NCBI GenBank assembly: GCA_037974665.1
Contig: CM075765.1
Location: 12,333,501-12,397,500, forward strand
Direction of reading: 5' to 3'
Source of the DNA: Ehretia macrophylla
Taxonomy: Eukaryota; Streptophyta; Magnoliopsida; Boraginales; Ehretiaceae
DNA length: 64,000 nucleotides
The translations under genes and the position numbers were made by a program. Below the pieces are notes generated by a model that was not told the DNA's origin, did no database searches, and was given only the letters and a program-made list of their open reading frames with translations. This document shows, in pieces, positions 25,727-36,742 of this stretch (the stretch's first letter is position 1; each line of letters begins with the position of its first letter).

Positions 25727-26004
25727 ACCTTCATATTTTTTCTTATGTTATGAATAGTATTGTTTTGTTATGAATAGTATCATTTAGTTTGTTTTATCCC
25801 ACATAGGAAGTTTAGCAAATTTTAAGGCTTAAGAGCTCCTATAAATAGATAGTTCCCCAAGCTCATTAAACACACTTCAATCAATATAAAACTAGTATTG
25901 TATACTTCCTCTCTAGCATTCTAGAGTTGTAATATTTAAAGTTTTCCTTGAATCAAGGACGTTTTGCTAGAACGAATCTAGTGTTTCGCTTCCGTTCTGC
26001 GTCA
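25654..26004 (+). repeat. 3' LTR of the gypsy element (351 bp)
   Basis: Begins TGATGCGGAAC and ends TTCTGCGTCA, followed by the GAAAA target duplication. A typical purine tract is not obvious just upstream, where coding sequence runs straight into the LTR. Confidence 0.96.
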
Positions 26005-26009
26005 GAAAA

Positions 26010-26830
26010 TAAAACAAAAAATATATATAGATATATAAAAGAAGGATAAATTGAAACATGAAAATTTGATATGACAATAATTTATATAATAATGGAAGGA
26101 CATCACATTAAAGTTGAAGGTAACATATTGTTAATTGCCAGTATATAAATGAACTAAATTATGTTAACAACGTAACAAAAATAAGTGTCTAGAAATTAGA
26201 GTGAAATGAATACTTATAATACCATTGTGACACTAATTATTAAGTAAGAAGAGTGAAATAGTATACTTGCAAATAGTATTTATAAAGAATCATTAATCTA
26301 TGATGAGCATTGTGTATACGTGAAGGAAATTGAATGTAATAAGTAGTAGTTAGGCATTGTGTTGAAGTCATAACAGAAACAAAGTTTGACATATCCCCTC
26401 ATCAATTTATGAAAATATATGTGCATAGGCAAAATAAAACCTATTAAATAGTATATAACAAATTGTACTTCAAATTATACTTAGGTTTACACTTGTATTA
26501 CAATTTATATGCAAGATGTTATACTTAGGTTTATATTGTATCACAGTTTATATGCAAGATGTTATAGTACTTGGGTTTATACTTGTATCACAATTTATAT
26601 GCATATACAAATTAAAGAGAAAAAAAAAATTGAGAAAGTGAAAGAATAGTGAACTCTTTTGATTTCTCTTGATGTTATATTATTGATATAATTTTTATAA
26701 TGTAAAAGGTCGTATGTATTTATAGAAAAGTTTTGTTTGGAATTTGAGCCATACTTTGATAACCATGAATTGTATGAGATAAATATCTTTTTTCATAATT
26801 TTATAATATCTTTTTTCATGGTTTTCTATT
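26010..26830. other. Intergenic, no gene seen
   Basis: AT-rich. A motif like TTAGGTTTATACTTGTATCA plus CAATTTATATGCA repeats about three times at 26478-26605, a small degenerate tandem repeat. Confidence 0.5.
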
Positions 26831-26841
26831 GTTTTGGTTTG

Positions 26842-27095
26842 GTTTTTTTTTTTTTTTTCTTTTGAGAGGAGAGGAGGCAAAGTCAATTACAACTGAATAA
26901 CTCTTGGAAAAGTTACTCCCCTTCTATCATCTTCAAGTAGTTGACGAAGTGCACCCGGAGGTTGATCTCAGTTATATGGCCTAAGAGGTTAGTGAAGACT
27001 TAAATTTGTCAACTAATCTGCACACCTATTCACTTCACGGTAGACGTGAACAACCCGAAAACCGAACTTTCTGTTAGAGATACTCAAGCAATTAT
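26842..27095 (-). mobile_element. 5'-truncated LINE tail (RNase H end)
   Basis: The plus-strand T run at about 26842-26859 is the poly-A tail. Minus-strand translation contains HVYREVNRCAD, then about 40 residues later LRQLLEDDRRGVTFPR. This is the C-terminal pattern of plant non-LTR retroelement RNase H domains. A stop interrupts the frame, so it is a dead fragment. Confidence 0.75.
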
Positions 27096-27488
27096 CAATA
27101 GAAGGCTTTAAAGGGTTTTGGTTGTCAAATTAGTATGTATGATTTCTACATTGGGGTTGATCGGTGGTTTCAAGCTGAGCCTGGTTTTGGCGGCCAACAA
27201 AGTGTAGGCTTGCGGCGCTTTGTATTTCTTTTGTCTAAGCATAGCCCACTTTATCTTAATTTTAATTTGTGTTTATTCTTTATATTTATTTTTCTCACGA
27301 GCATAAAAAGAATTTCTTGAAAAGAAAGTGTAGAGTTATTAAATTTATATAATTGATTCTATAATATTTAATTTGCCCCAACGCTCGTAATTTGGTTTGT
27401 GTAGTTGATACAAATTTGCAGGTTGACCAAAAAAATAATGCTAATTTTAGTCCCACGTACTGAATATTGCTAATTTTAGAAGCCACTA

Positions 27489-27494
27489 TGGGCC
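27489..27494 (+). promoter_or_regulatory. Site II-like TGGGCC element upstream of the PPR gene
   Basis: TGGGCC about 190 bp before the PPR start codon. Site II (TGGGCC/T) elements bind TCP factors and are common upstream of plant genes for organellar proteins. A single short match is weak evidence. A (TTTTTC)n run follows at about 27497-27530. Confidence 0.35.
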
Positions 27495-27684
27495 TCTTCT
27501 TTTTCTTTTTCTTTTTCTTTTTCTTTTTAACCTCCATATCCACTTTACCGTTGGAAATAACATATTTGGATTTCCCGCCAAATTATTTCCTGAAATTTTG
27601 CAAATTAATTTACTAAAGAAATTAAGCTTGTAAAATTAGCAATATTCAGCTTGTAATCATTGATTTATACTTAATATTGTAAAA

Positions 27685-30042
27685 ATGCAAAACCAATCCA
27701 AACAATCTCACACTTCTATATCAGACTTCTACACATGCTTGTTGCAAACCAGCCTCAAAAACAAAGACCCATTTGTCCCAAAATCAATTCATGCCCAAGT
27801 AATCAAATCCAGACTTCATTTTGGCGTGTTTCTAATGAACAATCTCATCAATATTTATGCGAAAACCGGGTTTATTTCAGATGCGCACAAAGTGTTTGAT
27901 GAAATGCCAATGAAGAACACATCTACATGGAACACCATAATATCTGCATATGCGAAAGATGGGTTTACACACGAAGCCCAGAACATTTTTGATCAAATGC
28001 CTGATCGTGATTCTGTTTCTTGGACAGCGATCATTGTGGGATATAATCGAATTGGTTGTTTTGGGACTGCAATAAGGATGTTTATGGAGATGATTAGGAG
28101 TAAAGTAGTGCCTACACAGTATACGGTTACTAATATTCTTGCTTCTTGTGCTTCAATTAAGGCGTTGGATATAGGGAGGAAGGTGCATTCATTTGCTGTT
28201 CAGCTCGGGTTGAGTAGTTATGTTTCTGTGGCGAATTCTTTGTTGAATATGTATGCAAAGTCAGGTGAACTAAAAACTGCGAAAGTTGTATTCGATAGGA
28301 TTAGATTGAAGAATGTGTCGAGCTGGAATGCGATGATTTCATTGCATATGCAATGTGGATCTGTTGATCTTGCGTTGGAGCAGTTTGAGCAAATGGATGA
28401 ATGTGATATTGTTTCATGGAATTCGATGATATCTGGTTATAATCAGCATGGTTTTGATGTTGAAGCATTGGATATGTTTCGCAGAATGCTTAAGGATTCA
28501 TTACTAAAGCCTGATAAGTACACTCTGGCAAGTGTATTATCGGCTTGTGCAAATCTTGAGAAGTTAATCCTAGGAAAGCAAATTCATGCTAATATTGTTA
28601 GGGGTCATTTTGATACATTTGGAGTGGTTGGGAATGCACTAATTGCTATGTACTCCAAGTGTGGTAGAGTTGAAGTTGCTAGAAAGATTTTGGAGCAGAA
28701 TGGCACATCCAATTTAAATGTGATAGCATTTACAGCCCTACTGGATGGATACATAAAGCTAGGAGATATTAACCCCGCTAGAGAGATCTTCGACTCCTTG
28801 AGGGACCGTGATGTAATTGCATGGACAGCAATGATTGTAGGTTACGTGCAAAATGGTTTCAGTGACGATGCAATGGAGCTTTTCAGATCAATGATTAAAG
28901 AAGGCCCCAAGCCTAATAATTACACTCTGGCAGCTATGTTGAGTGTCTGTTCAAGTTTGGCTTCTCTAAACCATGGCAAACAAATCCATGCTGCAGCCAT
29001 AAAGTCAGGGGAAGCTTCATCTGTTTCAGTGAGCAATGCTCTGATTACCATGTATGCAAAGGCTGGAAATATCAGTTGTGCAAGGAGAGTGTTCAATCTA
29101 ATACCCTCGAATAGAGATGCAGTCTCTTGGACTTCCATGATCATTGCTTTAGCTCAACATGGACTTGGAGAGGAAGCTATACAATTGTTTGAGAACATGC
29201 TTGCATTTGGCATTAAACCTGATCATATTACTTATGTAGGTGTTCTGTCTGCCTGCACGCATGTCGGATTGGTGCAACAAGGACGTAGTTACTATAAAAT
29301 GATGAAAGATGTGCACAAAATAGAACCTACCTCGAGTCACTATGCTTGTATGATTGACTTGCTTGGACGTGCTGGATTGCTACAAGAAGCACAAAATTTC
29401 ATAGAGACCATGCCAATTGAACCAGATGTTATAGCTTGGGGCTCACTTCTCGCTTCTTGTAGGGTTCACAAAAACATGGACTTGGCAAAAGTTGCAGCAG
29501 AGAGATTGCTTTCAATTGAACCTGAAAATAGCGGTGCATACTCGGCCCTTGCTAATGTCTATTCTGCTTGTGGAAAATGGGAGGAAGCTGCTAAGGTCAG
29601 AAAGTCAATGAAGGATAGACAGGTGAAGAAGGAGCAAGGATTTAGCTGGGTACTCGTAAAAAATGAAACCCATGTTTTTGGGGTGGAAGATGGGCTTCAC
29701 CCACAGAGAGAGGCAATTTATCAGATGATGGAGAAAATCTGGAAGGATATTAAAAAGATGGGTTTTGTGCCAGACACTGAATCAGTGCTTCATGATCTTG
29801 ATCTGGAGGTGAAAGAGCAGATTCTTAAACATCATAGTGAGAAGCTTGCAATCGCATTTGGGCTCATAAATACTCCAGAGACCGCCACATTAAGGATTAT
29901 GAAGAACCTTAGAGTCTGTAATGACTGTCACACTGCCATTAAATTTATCTCCAAACTTGTTGGCAGAGAAATCATTGTAAGAGATGCTACACGTTTTCAC
30001 CATTTTAAAAATGGTTCATGTTCTTGTAGAGATTATTGGTGA
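27685..30042 (+). CDS. PPR protein, PLS class with E and DYW domains (At2g22070-like)
   Basis: An intronless 785-aa protein. The PPR motifs form long P-L-S arrays, many with the signature VSWNxMI or TWNTIISAYA. The array is followed by E/E+ motifs (KKEQGFSWV) and a C-terminal DYW deaminase domain: HSEKLAIAF (His717, Glu719), CNDC (Cys745, Cys748) and terminal DYW at 783-785. Proteins of this class enter plastids or mitochondria, bind specific RNA and direct C-to-U editing. The zinc and catalytic residues (HxE and CxxC) are all present. Length and sequence agree along the whole chain with Arabidopsis At2g22070 (786 aa), so I take it as the orthologue. No strong targeting peptide is evident in MQNQSKQSHTSISDF, though the basic, Ser/Thr-rich start is compatible with import. 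The RNA target cannot be read from the sequence. Confidence 0.97.
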   Translation: MQNQSKQSHTSISDFYTCLLQTSLKNKDPFVPKSIHAQVIKSRLHFGVFLMNNLINIYAKTGFISDAHKVFDEMPMKNTSTWNTIISAYAKDGFTHEAQNIFDQMPDRDSVSWTAIIVGYNRIGCFGTAIRMFMEMIRSKVVPTQYTVTNILASCASIKALDIGRKVHSFAVQLGLSSYVSVANSLLNMYAKSGELKTAKVVFDRIRLKNVSSWNAMISLHMQCGSVDLALEQFEQMDECDIVSWNSMISGYNQHGFDVEALDMFRRMLKDSLLKPDKYTLASVLSACANLEKLILGKQIHANIVRGHFDTFGVVGNALIAMYSKCGRVEVARKILEQNGTSNLNVIAFTALLDGYIKLGDINPAREIFDSLRDRDVIAWTAMIVGYVQNGFSDDAMELFRSMIKEGPKPNNYTLAAMLSVCSSLASLNHGKQIHAAAIKSGEASSVSVSNALITMYAKAGNISCARRVFNLIPSNRDAVSWTSMIIALAQHGLGEEAIQLFENMLAFGIKPDHITYVGVLSACTHVGLVQQGRSYYKMMKDVHKIEPTSSHYACMIDLLGRAGLLQEAQNFIETMPIEPDVIAWGSLLASCRVHKNMDLAKVAAERLLSIEPENSGAYSALANVYSACGKWEEAAKVRKSMKDRQVKKEQGFSWVLVKNETHVFGVEDGLHPQREAIYQMMEKIWKDIKKMGFVPDTESVLHDLDLEVKEQILKHHSEKLAIAFGLINTPETATLRIMKNLRVCNDCHTAIKFISKLVGREIIVRDATRFHHFKNGSCSCRDYW

Positions 30043-31734
30043 AGGAAAAATAACTATATCTCTAAATCATATGGTCTGGAAGAAAACTGGTGTCAGCTGG
30101 TTAAGAAGCCACAATTTTACATGGGCTTCAGATGCATGGAGTTGTAATGAGCAGTTCTGGTTTTATGGTCTTGTGGATCCATTCAATTATATTTGCGAAG
30201 GTACTGTTTAACTGGTAGTAGTCAAAGAATCCAGATTTAATAAATTTTGCAGCCTTTAACATGTAAAACATTCTTTCTTCCAGGCTACACCACATCCGGG
30301 AGCTTGGGGCTCTCTAATGATTACCTGGATGGGGTATCATGCTGAGACGTTGAACATTTTCCATGACCTGTGTGTATGTTTTCAATTCCCGCAGCACGAT
30401 GGTATGTAGTTTTTTTTTCCTATTCTCCTATTCTCGGTAGCTTTTTTCCACTCATGAACTTCTTTGCCTCTGTAAAGGAGGCTACTTTTATTAGTTATCA
30501 GACATAAGGAACATTTAAATATGGAATTGTAATACATAGCAAACTAGCCAATTTTCTGGCTTTGATAAGTTACTATCTTTTATTCATTTTGGGTTTTGGC
30601 CCCCTATTCTGTAGGTCTTGGTGAATTATATTACTCCAAGACTGAACAAATTGTCCGAACAAAACATTATTTGCCAAAATCAGTTAATAAATATTAGGAT
30701 GACACGTCAATCATCTTAACAAGCTTAGCATTGGCTTGAGTACTCTTTTTGCAGGAACAGCAAGATCCAATGCAGGTGCTTCGCAAGATCTGCTGATTTG
30801 TTTAAAGTTCAGAGCTGGTCAGTCTGAAACGTGGCTCAAAAGGGCATACATCCACTTCTAGGTACAGAATTCAGGGATACTTTCATTTTTCTTGGCCCCA
30901 AGAGTTTTCATTTCCTTTTTTCCTTTTGGGTGGGGATGAAAAGGTTTTGAAGAGAATCTCTGATGCATACTACTCTTTCTGTAGTATCTCATGTATCTAA
31001 CCATGCCTTCATATGAATGATGCTGAGAGAGTGAAATAAATTTAGGAAGCACTAGAAGTTGATTAAATTTATAAGGTGGTGATTGTTTGAAATGTCAGAG
31101 TATATGGGAGAAAAAATAAGTCTTCAATTTTTCAGGTGATTTTAGGATCATTTCTGTACCTTGAATTTCTTAAAGCAGGTTCAAGAGCAATGGCTAATTC
31201 ATATATTTGGGATCCTTTGATATGGATTTTATTATTTAAAGAGTTTGGTTTGCTTTAAACAATATTGTACAATGCATTGTGTTTGCAAGATAAGTTTAGT
31301 GATCGAGTTTAATTAACTTTGAACCACAAATTTCCAGTTAGTTTCTACTTCATAGAACTAAATGCTACTTCATATTATATTTCTTGCAACTAAGCGAACA
31401 AAATAAATTTGACTCAATGGAAGTGCTTTAATGCATCTGAATTCCCTGCAAAAGTAGAATGAGGTGATTTTATTATCGCAGTTTGTGATTTTTCTTTGGT
31501 CTTGGGAAAACCTGCAAAGTGCAATTGTGATCATTATAACGGAAGGGTCAACTCTCACTCCTACACAAGAGAAGCACCTCATGCCGTTGGACTATATATT
31601 CCCTATCTCTTATCTGTTCGAGGGTCATTGTCAATCTGCTATTGTCTTTTGATCAAGAGTTTATGGACATATTCTTTCTCCCAACTTGTGAATATCTTTT
31701 AGTTCTAGTGTAAATTATGAGAGCAGAAATGCGA
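30043..31734. other. Downstream of the PPR gene, no further gene seen
   Basis: Probably 3' untranslated sequence of the PPR gene followed by intergenic DNA. Several plausible GT/AG pairs occur (for example an AG near 30283), so a spliced 3' UTR is possible, but no coding frame continues. Confidence 0.5.
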
Positions 31735-32140
31735 AAGAAAGAGAAGGGGAAGAAGCGGGATAGGGAATTGGTCGATTCATCAGGCCAATGACCTAAAGAC
31801 TGTAGGTTTGGATCCTGTTCCGCCCTCAAAACAAAAAAAGTGTCTGCACCAGTAATAGTCCAGGCGGATTAGCGATTCTAATCTCTTGGATCTCGTATTC
31901 CATTCCCTGCTAGGAGAGAACAGATTTCGTACCGACAGTCGTCATCTAGAAACGGGAGTGGATATCCCCTCACCTATTACTCTTTCTCAAACCTTTCCAT
32001 GTCTGAGCAGATTCTGTTCTGGTCTGCTCAACACTGACCTTTTAGGTTAATTACCATAAGGTCCCTTCCTAGGCCTAGGACAAGATCCTTGCCCTGTAGG
32101 TGAGTCAGGAGTGTGCTAGAACTTGTGAGCTGCCTTCTGT
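31735..32140 (+). other. Probable mitochondrial DNA insertion (NUMT)
   Basis: A block visibly richer in G and C than its flanks. It begins with a recognisable mitochondrial initiator-tRNA pseudogene (31754-31826), followed by non-coding sequence in the style of plant mitochondrial spacers. The ends are set by composition only. Confidence 0.65.
31754..31826 (+). pseudogene. Mitochondrial-type tRNA-fMet pseudogene
   Basis: Matches, from memory, plant mitochondrial trnfM over its whole length: AGCGGGATAGGGAATTGGTC at the start, TCATCAGG in the anticodon stem, GGTTTGGATCC in the T arm and TTCCGCC closing the acceptor. The anticodon loop reads CCAATGA where CTCATGA is expected, so both the invariant T33 and the anticodon (CAT to AAT) are lost. 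It is not functional. Confidence 0.72.
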
Positions 32141-32149
32141 TAGGATATC

Positions 32150-32750
32150 ATGTCATGGTTTTCTCTATGAAATCAATCATGCCACAAATTTGACTTAAGA
32201 ATAACATATATTTTAATTTACTTGTTACAATCCCAGAAGTCAAGTTTTAAGAGCATATGATTATTCAAAACTTTTATGTGACTTGAGAATTTGTTCTACT
32301 CATCATGTATTTGCAATTTCGTTTTCAGATTGTCTTTTGCGAGAAAGCATTGTTGTTCTATTTGCGTTTTGAATATTACTTCCTAAAAGCAAAAAAACTG
32401 GAAATATTACCAAAAGCTTTTGCTAGCTGCATGGATTTTTTTTGGTCTATGTTATGGTTATATAGTGTAACCATAACAGTTTTTTCCTAGTTTAAAGCAT
32501 TTGGTCTAGTATATATTTCTATTATTTCTTTCTAATTTTGATATTTATTATCTATGAACCAAATATATCTTCTGTAACAGATGTATGCTGCAAAACCATT
32601 TTCTTCCTGTTTCCTTACTTCTATTTTAGAAACTAGTTTTGGTTGGCATCTGTAGTAGTTAATTTACTTTTTTCTGTTAAAGCTGTAGTTACATTGCCTT
32701 TGGTTGGTTCATCAGAATGTGGGTTCTAACATGAAGGTTTAAAATTAGGG
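32150..32750. other. Intergenic, no gene seen
   Basis: AT-rich sequence with no supported feature, between the organelle-like insertion and a long-TIR element. Confidence 0.5.
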
Positions 32751-32754
32751 ATAG

Positions 32755-33365
32755 TTACGAGGTTAATGTCTATTATTTCATCATTTTTTAAATTAGTTCT
32801 CATTATTCTAAAAGTGTAAATTAGTCTCTAACGTTTGCCGAATATGGCCAAATTGGTCACTGTCATTACTTAAATCCTAGTGAATAGTGTTGAAACCGAA
32901 AGTCGCCAAATCTTGCAAAATGTTCTTGAAACCAATTCACTTAAGTAAGATAGAATAGAGTGAAAATTTGCATGTACTTGAAAAATCCGTAGATCTATGA
33001 AGGAACGCCAAAAGCGAAGGCAACTCTGTGGGTCCCATTGGGGGTGTAAAAGCATGGGGAGGAAATGGGAGTAGATACCTTGTGCAAATATTTATATATG
33101 TGTGTGTAGTGTTGGGTGCGACAGGAAAAAGGAAAAGGGGAAAGAAGAAAATGTAAAAAAATAAAAATAAAAAGAAAGTAATAAAAAAAAAAATCAAAGG
33201 GAAAAGAAAATTAAATTAAATTAATTTTTTTTTCAAATTTATTCTCCAACCAATTATGTTAATTTTTAATGCAATTGTGAATAGTAAAGATGAGATTGGC
33301 CACGTTTAGGAAATATTGAGGATTGATTTGTACGTTTTCAAACAATAAAGACTAAGATGGTAGCA
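32755..33365. mobile_element. Degenerate long-TIR element (about 0.6 kb)
   Basis: The two arms resemble each other when one is inverted. The left arm has AAATTAGTCTCTAACGTTTG and then ATGGCCAA; the right arm, inverted, has AAATCAATCCTCAATATTTC and then GTGGCCAA. The style matches non-autonomous Mutator-like elements. The ends are approximate. Confidence 0.45.
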
Positions 33366-33484
33366 TTGTAGATCAACCGCATAATTATTCCTTTACAAAT
33401 GGTTTGTCTGCATGAATGAGAATACGATCTCTTTTTTTTTTTTTGAGGATTCGTACATTGGAGGTGTGTGGGACTAGTTTCCAT

Positions 33485-33860
33485 TTTTTTTTCTTTTTTT
33501 TTTGTAGGAAGGAGAATTTCATTAAAATGAATTTGTGAATACAAAGTAATTATCCTACACCGGTAGGAGCCAAATCAAAAGCAAAAATATCTCTTAATTC
33601 AGGGGTATATTAAAAACTCAGTCAATAACTAACTTATATAGTTGCATTTGCTTTGCCACCCAATTCGTAGCTTGGTTTGTTGACCTCTTAATGTACTAAA
33701 ATCTAACATGATTGATATTAGCTGCAATTACCAGAATATCATCAACAATTGACTTAATCGCTCAATGCGAGCCATTGTTAACATAAGTGATGGCATTAGT
33801 TTCTGATTGAGTACAACATACTTTAGTCATTATTCAAAATGTTCATAGAAAACTCTTCTA
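33485..33860 (-). mobile_element. 5'-truncated LINE tail
   Basis: T runs at about 33484-33503 mark the poly-A end. The minus strand reads QIVDDILVIAAN and, further on, STNQATNWVAKQM, the RNase H C-terminal pattern (QIVDDIR...ANxVADWVAK). The pattern also occurs in the fragment at 37250-37772. Stops interrupt the frame. Confidence 0.65.
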
Positions 33861-33869
33861 TTAGTCCGG

Positions 33870-34620
33870 ACTGTTATCAATTTATAAAAAAGAAGTACAT
33901 CTTATATATATATAAAATCCACTCTATATGCAAGAACTGATATCAGTCTAAACTGATTGAATAACAGCTTAATACTGATCCCATCTTTCCAGCAAAGCTG
34001 CAAAACTATATCCCTCGGTCACCTCTGTTGACACCCCTGTAGCCACAGAGGAACAATTGACCATACAGCTAGTACCTCAATTAACTATAGATCACCCTGG
34101 CCAGGATGGATCCATTTAACTAATATGTTTTATATATTTTTTTTTTCTTTAACGAGAAAAGCAACAGCTAAAATATATGTCAAAAAAGCTATTTGAGAGA
34201 TGGTTTGAGTTTTGGAAAAATTATTCAGTTCGTCGCATGAGGAGGTATGTTAATGTCATACAGTCCAACTGATGAATTGAAAAGCGGCTCTTGAGTAAAG
34301 TCTCAGCTTTGGTTTCTCACAATTCTTTGCTTTCTGGCTAACCATATAATTCCAGAATGGCAAGATACCAAGGCACAGTGGTATTCACGAAAAGGATAGC
34401 AGAGTTCTTACTTGAATTTGTGCGAAAATTTATTTGCTCTTGCTAAGTTGGGCAAAAATTTCAGGGTCACGAAATTATTTTCTCAATTGAAAATTAACTA
34501 TTGAAATTTTTGTCCATCAAAAAGCCGTGACCATTTGAGAAGGATTTAGGCTTTCTCCATAAAACCAATTGTGCAAGAGTTTAGGTTTTCTCTATGCATA
34601 AAGCCAAGCATTAAAATTAT
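33870..34620. other. Intergenic, no gene seen
   Basis: No supported gene or clear repeat ends. Confidence 0.5.
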
Positions 34621-34623
34621 TAA

Positions 34624-35083
34624 GGTGAAGTGCACCAAACTCACTTATACTTTAGCGAAAGTGCACAACACTTCCTTATAGTTCAAAAACTCCCTGAACT
34701 AGTCCCTATATTTTTTAAAAGTGCACAACACCCCCCTACAGTTATAAAATCCGTCATATTTAACGGATTTTGTAAAAAAGACGTAAATACCCTCATTTTT
34801 TTTTCATTTCTCTCTTTTGCCATTTCCTCTTTTGTTTAGGCCAAAAAAAAATAGTAATTTGGTCAATTCATATAATTATTTAATGAATAAATTCGTTAAA
34901 AATAAAAAAAAATCTCACTTAACGCGGGTGAATTACACTCATCGTTAAATTTAACGGTTTTTTTAACGATAGGGGGTGTTGTGCACTTTTAAAAAACTAC
35001 AAGGACTAACTCAGAGAGTTTTTAAACTATAGAGGGGTGTTGTGCACTTTTGCTAAAGTACAAGAGAGTCTAATGTATTTCAC
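34624..35083. mobile_element. MULE-type MITE with terminal inverted repeats of more than 100 bp
   Basis: The left arm starts GGTGAAGTGCACC and has two AAAGTGCACAACAC motifs, with AGTTCAAAAACTCCCTGA between them. The right arm, inverted, starts GTGAAATAC and has the same two AAAGTGCACAACACCCC motifs and AGTTTAAAAACTCTCTGA in the same order. The arms are about 140 bp each. ATTATT occurs just outside both ends, a possible remnant of the target duplication. Non-coding. Confidence 0.72.
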
Positions 35084-35323
35084 TATTATTCTAAAAAAGT
35101 GGATCCACGATAGTGGACATAGGTCAGAATGACCGAACCACACTAACAATACCAATTAGTAATCCAAGATTCAACACTTTTATTAAATGAGAGAGAAATT
35201 CATCAGGTCAAAAATACTATAGATGCAAGATAGAAAAGAAAGTTGTATTATTTTCACTGCTTTGATGTTTGAATAGAAGGTGTTTCATTTAAGCTTTTTC
35301 AAATATTAAAAGCAGTGTAGAAA

Positions 35324-35617
35324 TGTTGTTGAAGATAATAAATTCTTCCTTAACATCTTAAACTTTTAGATAAGGTGATCACTTAACATGGTATCAAAGT
35401 CTAAATACCAAAAATGTCATGTGTTTAAAACTCATCGCTACTTATTTAAAACATTAAAACTGTCCAAGTATAAAACTCAAAAATTAACTTTGTTTGCACT
35501 TGCGAAAGCATATTGAAGGTAATAAAAATTAACTTCACTTGCACTTGCGAGGACATATTAAAGATAATAAATTACTTTTTAATAATTTAAACTTTTAAAT
35601 AAAATGGTTACTTATCA
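35324..35617 (+). mobile_element. TRIM-like miniature LTR element
   Basis: A repeat of about 62 bp, TGTTGAAGATAATAAATT...ACTTAACA, is followed at 35389 by TGGTATCAAAG, a Met-type primer-binding site with one change. A diverged copy, TATTAAAGATAATAAATT...ACTTATCA, ends at 35617. Terminal repeats, a primer site and almost no interior fit a terminal-repeat retrotransposon in miniature. Confidence 0.55.
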
Positions 35618-36660
35618 AATATACACTCTTGCTTCAAGTGTGACAGGCTGCAACCACTCAGTTGGCATAATATATGATATCTCTTTCAAGATGACCCCTC
35701 TATTCCTTGGTTGTTGCCTCTAAAAAGTTTCTATAACCAGTGTACCACATCATGGAGTTGTCAGATTTTGGTGTTAAACAGTCGAGCATTATTTCTCGTT
35801 ATAGTACACTTCTGTAGAAGCATTATTTTGCTCACTAAAATACACTTTTGATAGAAGCACCCTTAGTGTGTTTTTTATTTTAAAGAAGCACCCTTAGTTG
35901 AGAGCATTATTTCTGGCATATTCACAATTATCTAGTAGCTTATTCAAGAGTTTTGCATAATTATAAGTAGTAAATCTGAATAAGGATCCATAGTTGGTGT
36001 ATAGTGATCGACCCAAAAAATGTTTAATATCTTGTTGAAAATTTTAAATTAATAATACTTAGCCTCTTAATATATAGAGAGAGTTTACCAATTTATCCTT
36101 TAATATTCATTTTGTAACAGTTGACCCTTTTCATGTGATTACTGAAAATGAAATCCATTGTTAAAGACATTATGTTAAAATTTGGTTGCACAAAATCATC
36201 CTTATTTTCAACAAAATAACAAACTTGTACGAGGCAATTGATTTAGTGTTGGAGGTAACTCGGTACGTCATTTTTAAGAGAATGGAGAAAAAAAAGAAAG
36301 ATAGAGAGATTCTAGATTATTCATTGAGCTCCTTGATCATAATGTATTTTCTCATCTCTCTATGTAACAGTACTTTAGAAGAATTTGAGATAATATAAGA
36401 AGATTTAAAAACATATTTTTAATTTTTTGGAGATGCATGCTGATAATGATAAGTTATTTATCCAAATAGTAAGGTATGGCTTTCTAAATGTGATATTTTC
36501 TTGGAAAAATTGTATAGATAAAATGATTTGGAATACAAAACCGCATGTGGATGTAGAGGCAATATTTTTAGAAGGAAGAGAATAAATGTTAGACATGCTC
36601 TTGATGATCTGATGGCTTTCTGTGCTTATAACTAACAAATATCTGTCATTGGGTATTGTA
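35618..36660. other. Intergenic, no gene seen
   Basis: AT-rich with no supported feature. Confidence 0.5.
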
Positions 36661-36669
36661 TATTGGGTA

Positions 36670-36742
36670 TTGTATTTGGTCTAATGGTATAATTCTTGCT
36701 TTAGATGCGAGAAAAGTCTCAAGATCAATTCTCGTGTATAGC
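36670..36742 (+). pseudogene. tRNA-Pro-like pseudogene, probably a SINE head
   Basis: TGGTCTAATGGTATAATTCT matches the D arm, and TCTCAAGATCAATTCTCG matches the T arm, of plant nuclear tRNA-Pro. The anticodon loop reads TTTAGAT where TTTGGGT is expected. The acceptor strands no longer pair. An A-rich tail follows at about 36780-36805 (AAAAAAAACAAAACAAAAAA), so this is probably a retroposed copy or SINE, not a working tRNA. Confidence 0.62.

Larger units (their letters stand above)
20463..26004 (+). mobile_element. Ty3/gypsy LTR retrotransposon, complete in structure but mutated
   Basis: Two 351-bp LTRs, both starting TGATG and ending GCGTCA, bound the element, and GAAAA flanks both ends (20458-20462 and 26005-26009). 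A primer-binding site follows the 5' LTR. The order is gag, protease, reverse transcriptase, RNase H, integrase, which defines Ty3/gypsy. By eye the LTRs differ at about 16 of 351 positions (about 4.6%), so the insertion is moderately old. Gag and pol carry several stops and frameshifts. The RT and integrase sequences and the overlap of pol with the 3' LTR suggest the CRM/Reina side of the chromoviruses, but that placement is inference. Confidence 0.97.

Noticed and set aside
28920-29340. Minus-strand frames inside the PPR gene
   Set aside because: Antisense shadows of a well-supported coding sequence.
36670-36742. Functional nuclear tRNA
   Set aside because: Acceptor strands do not pair and the anticodon loop is altered; called a pseudogene or SINE head.
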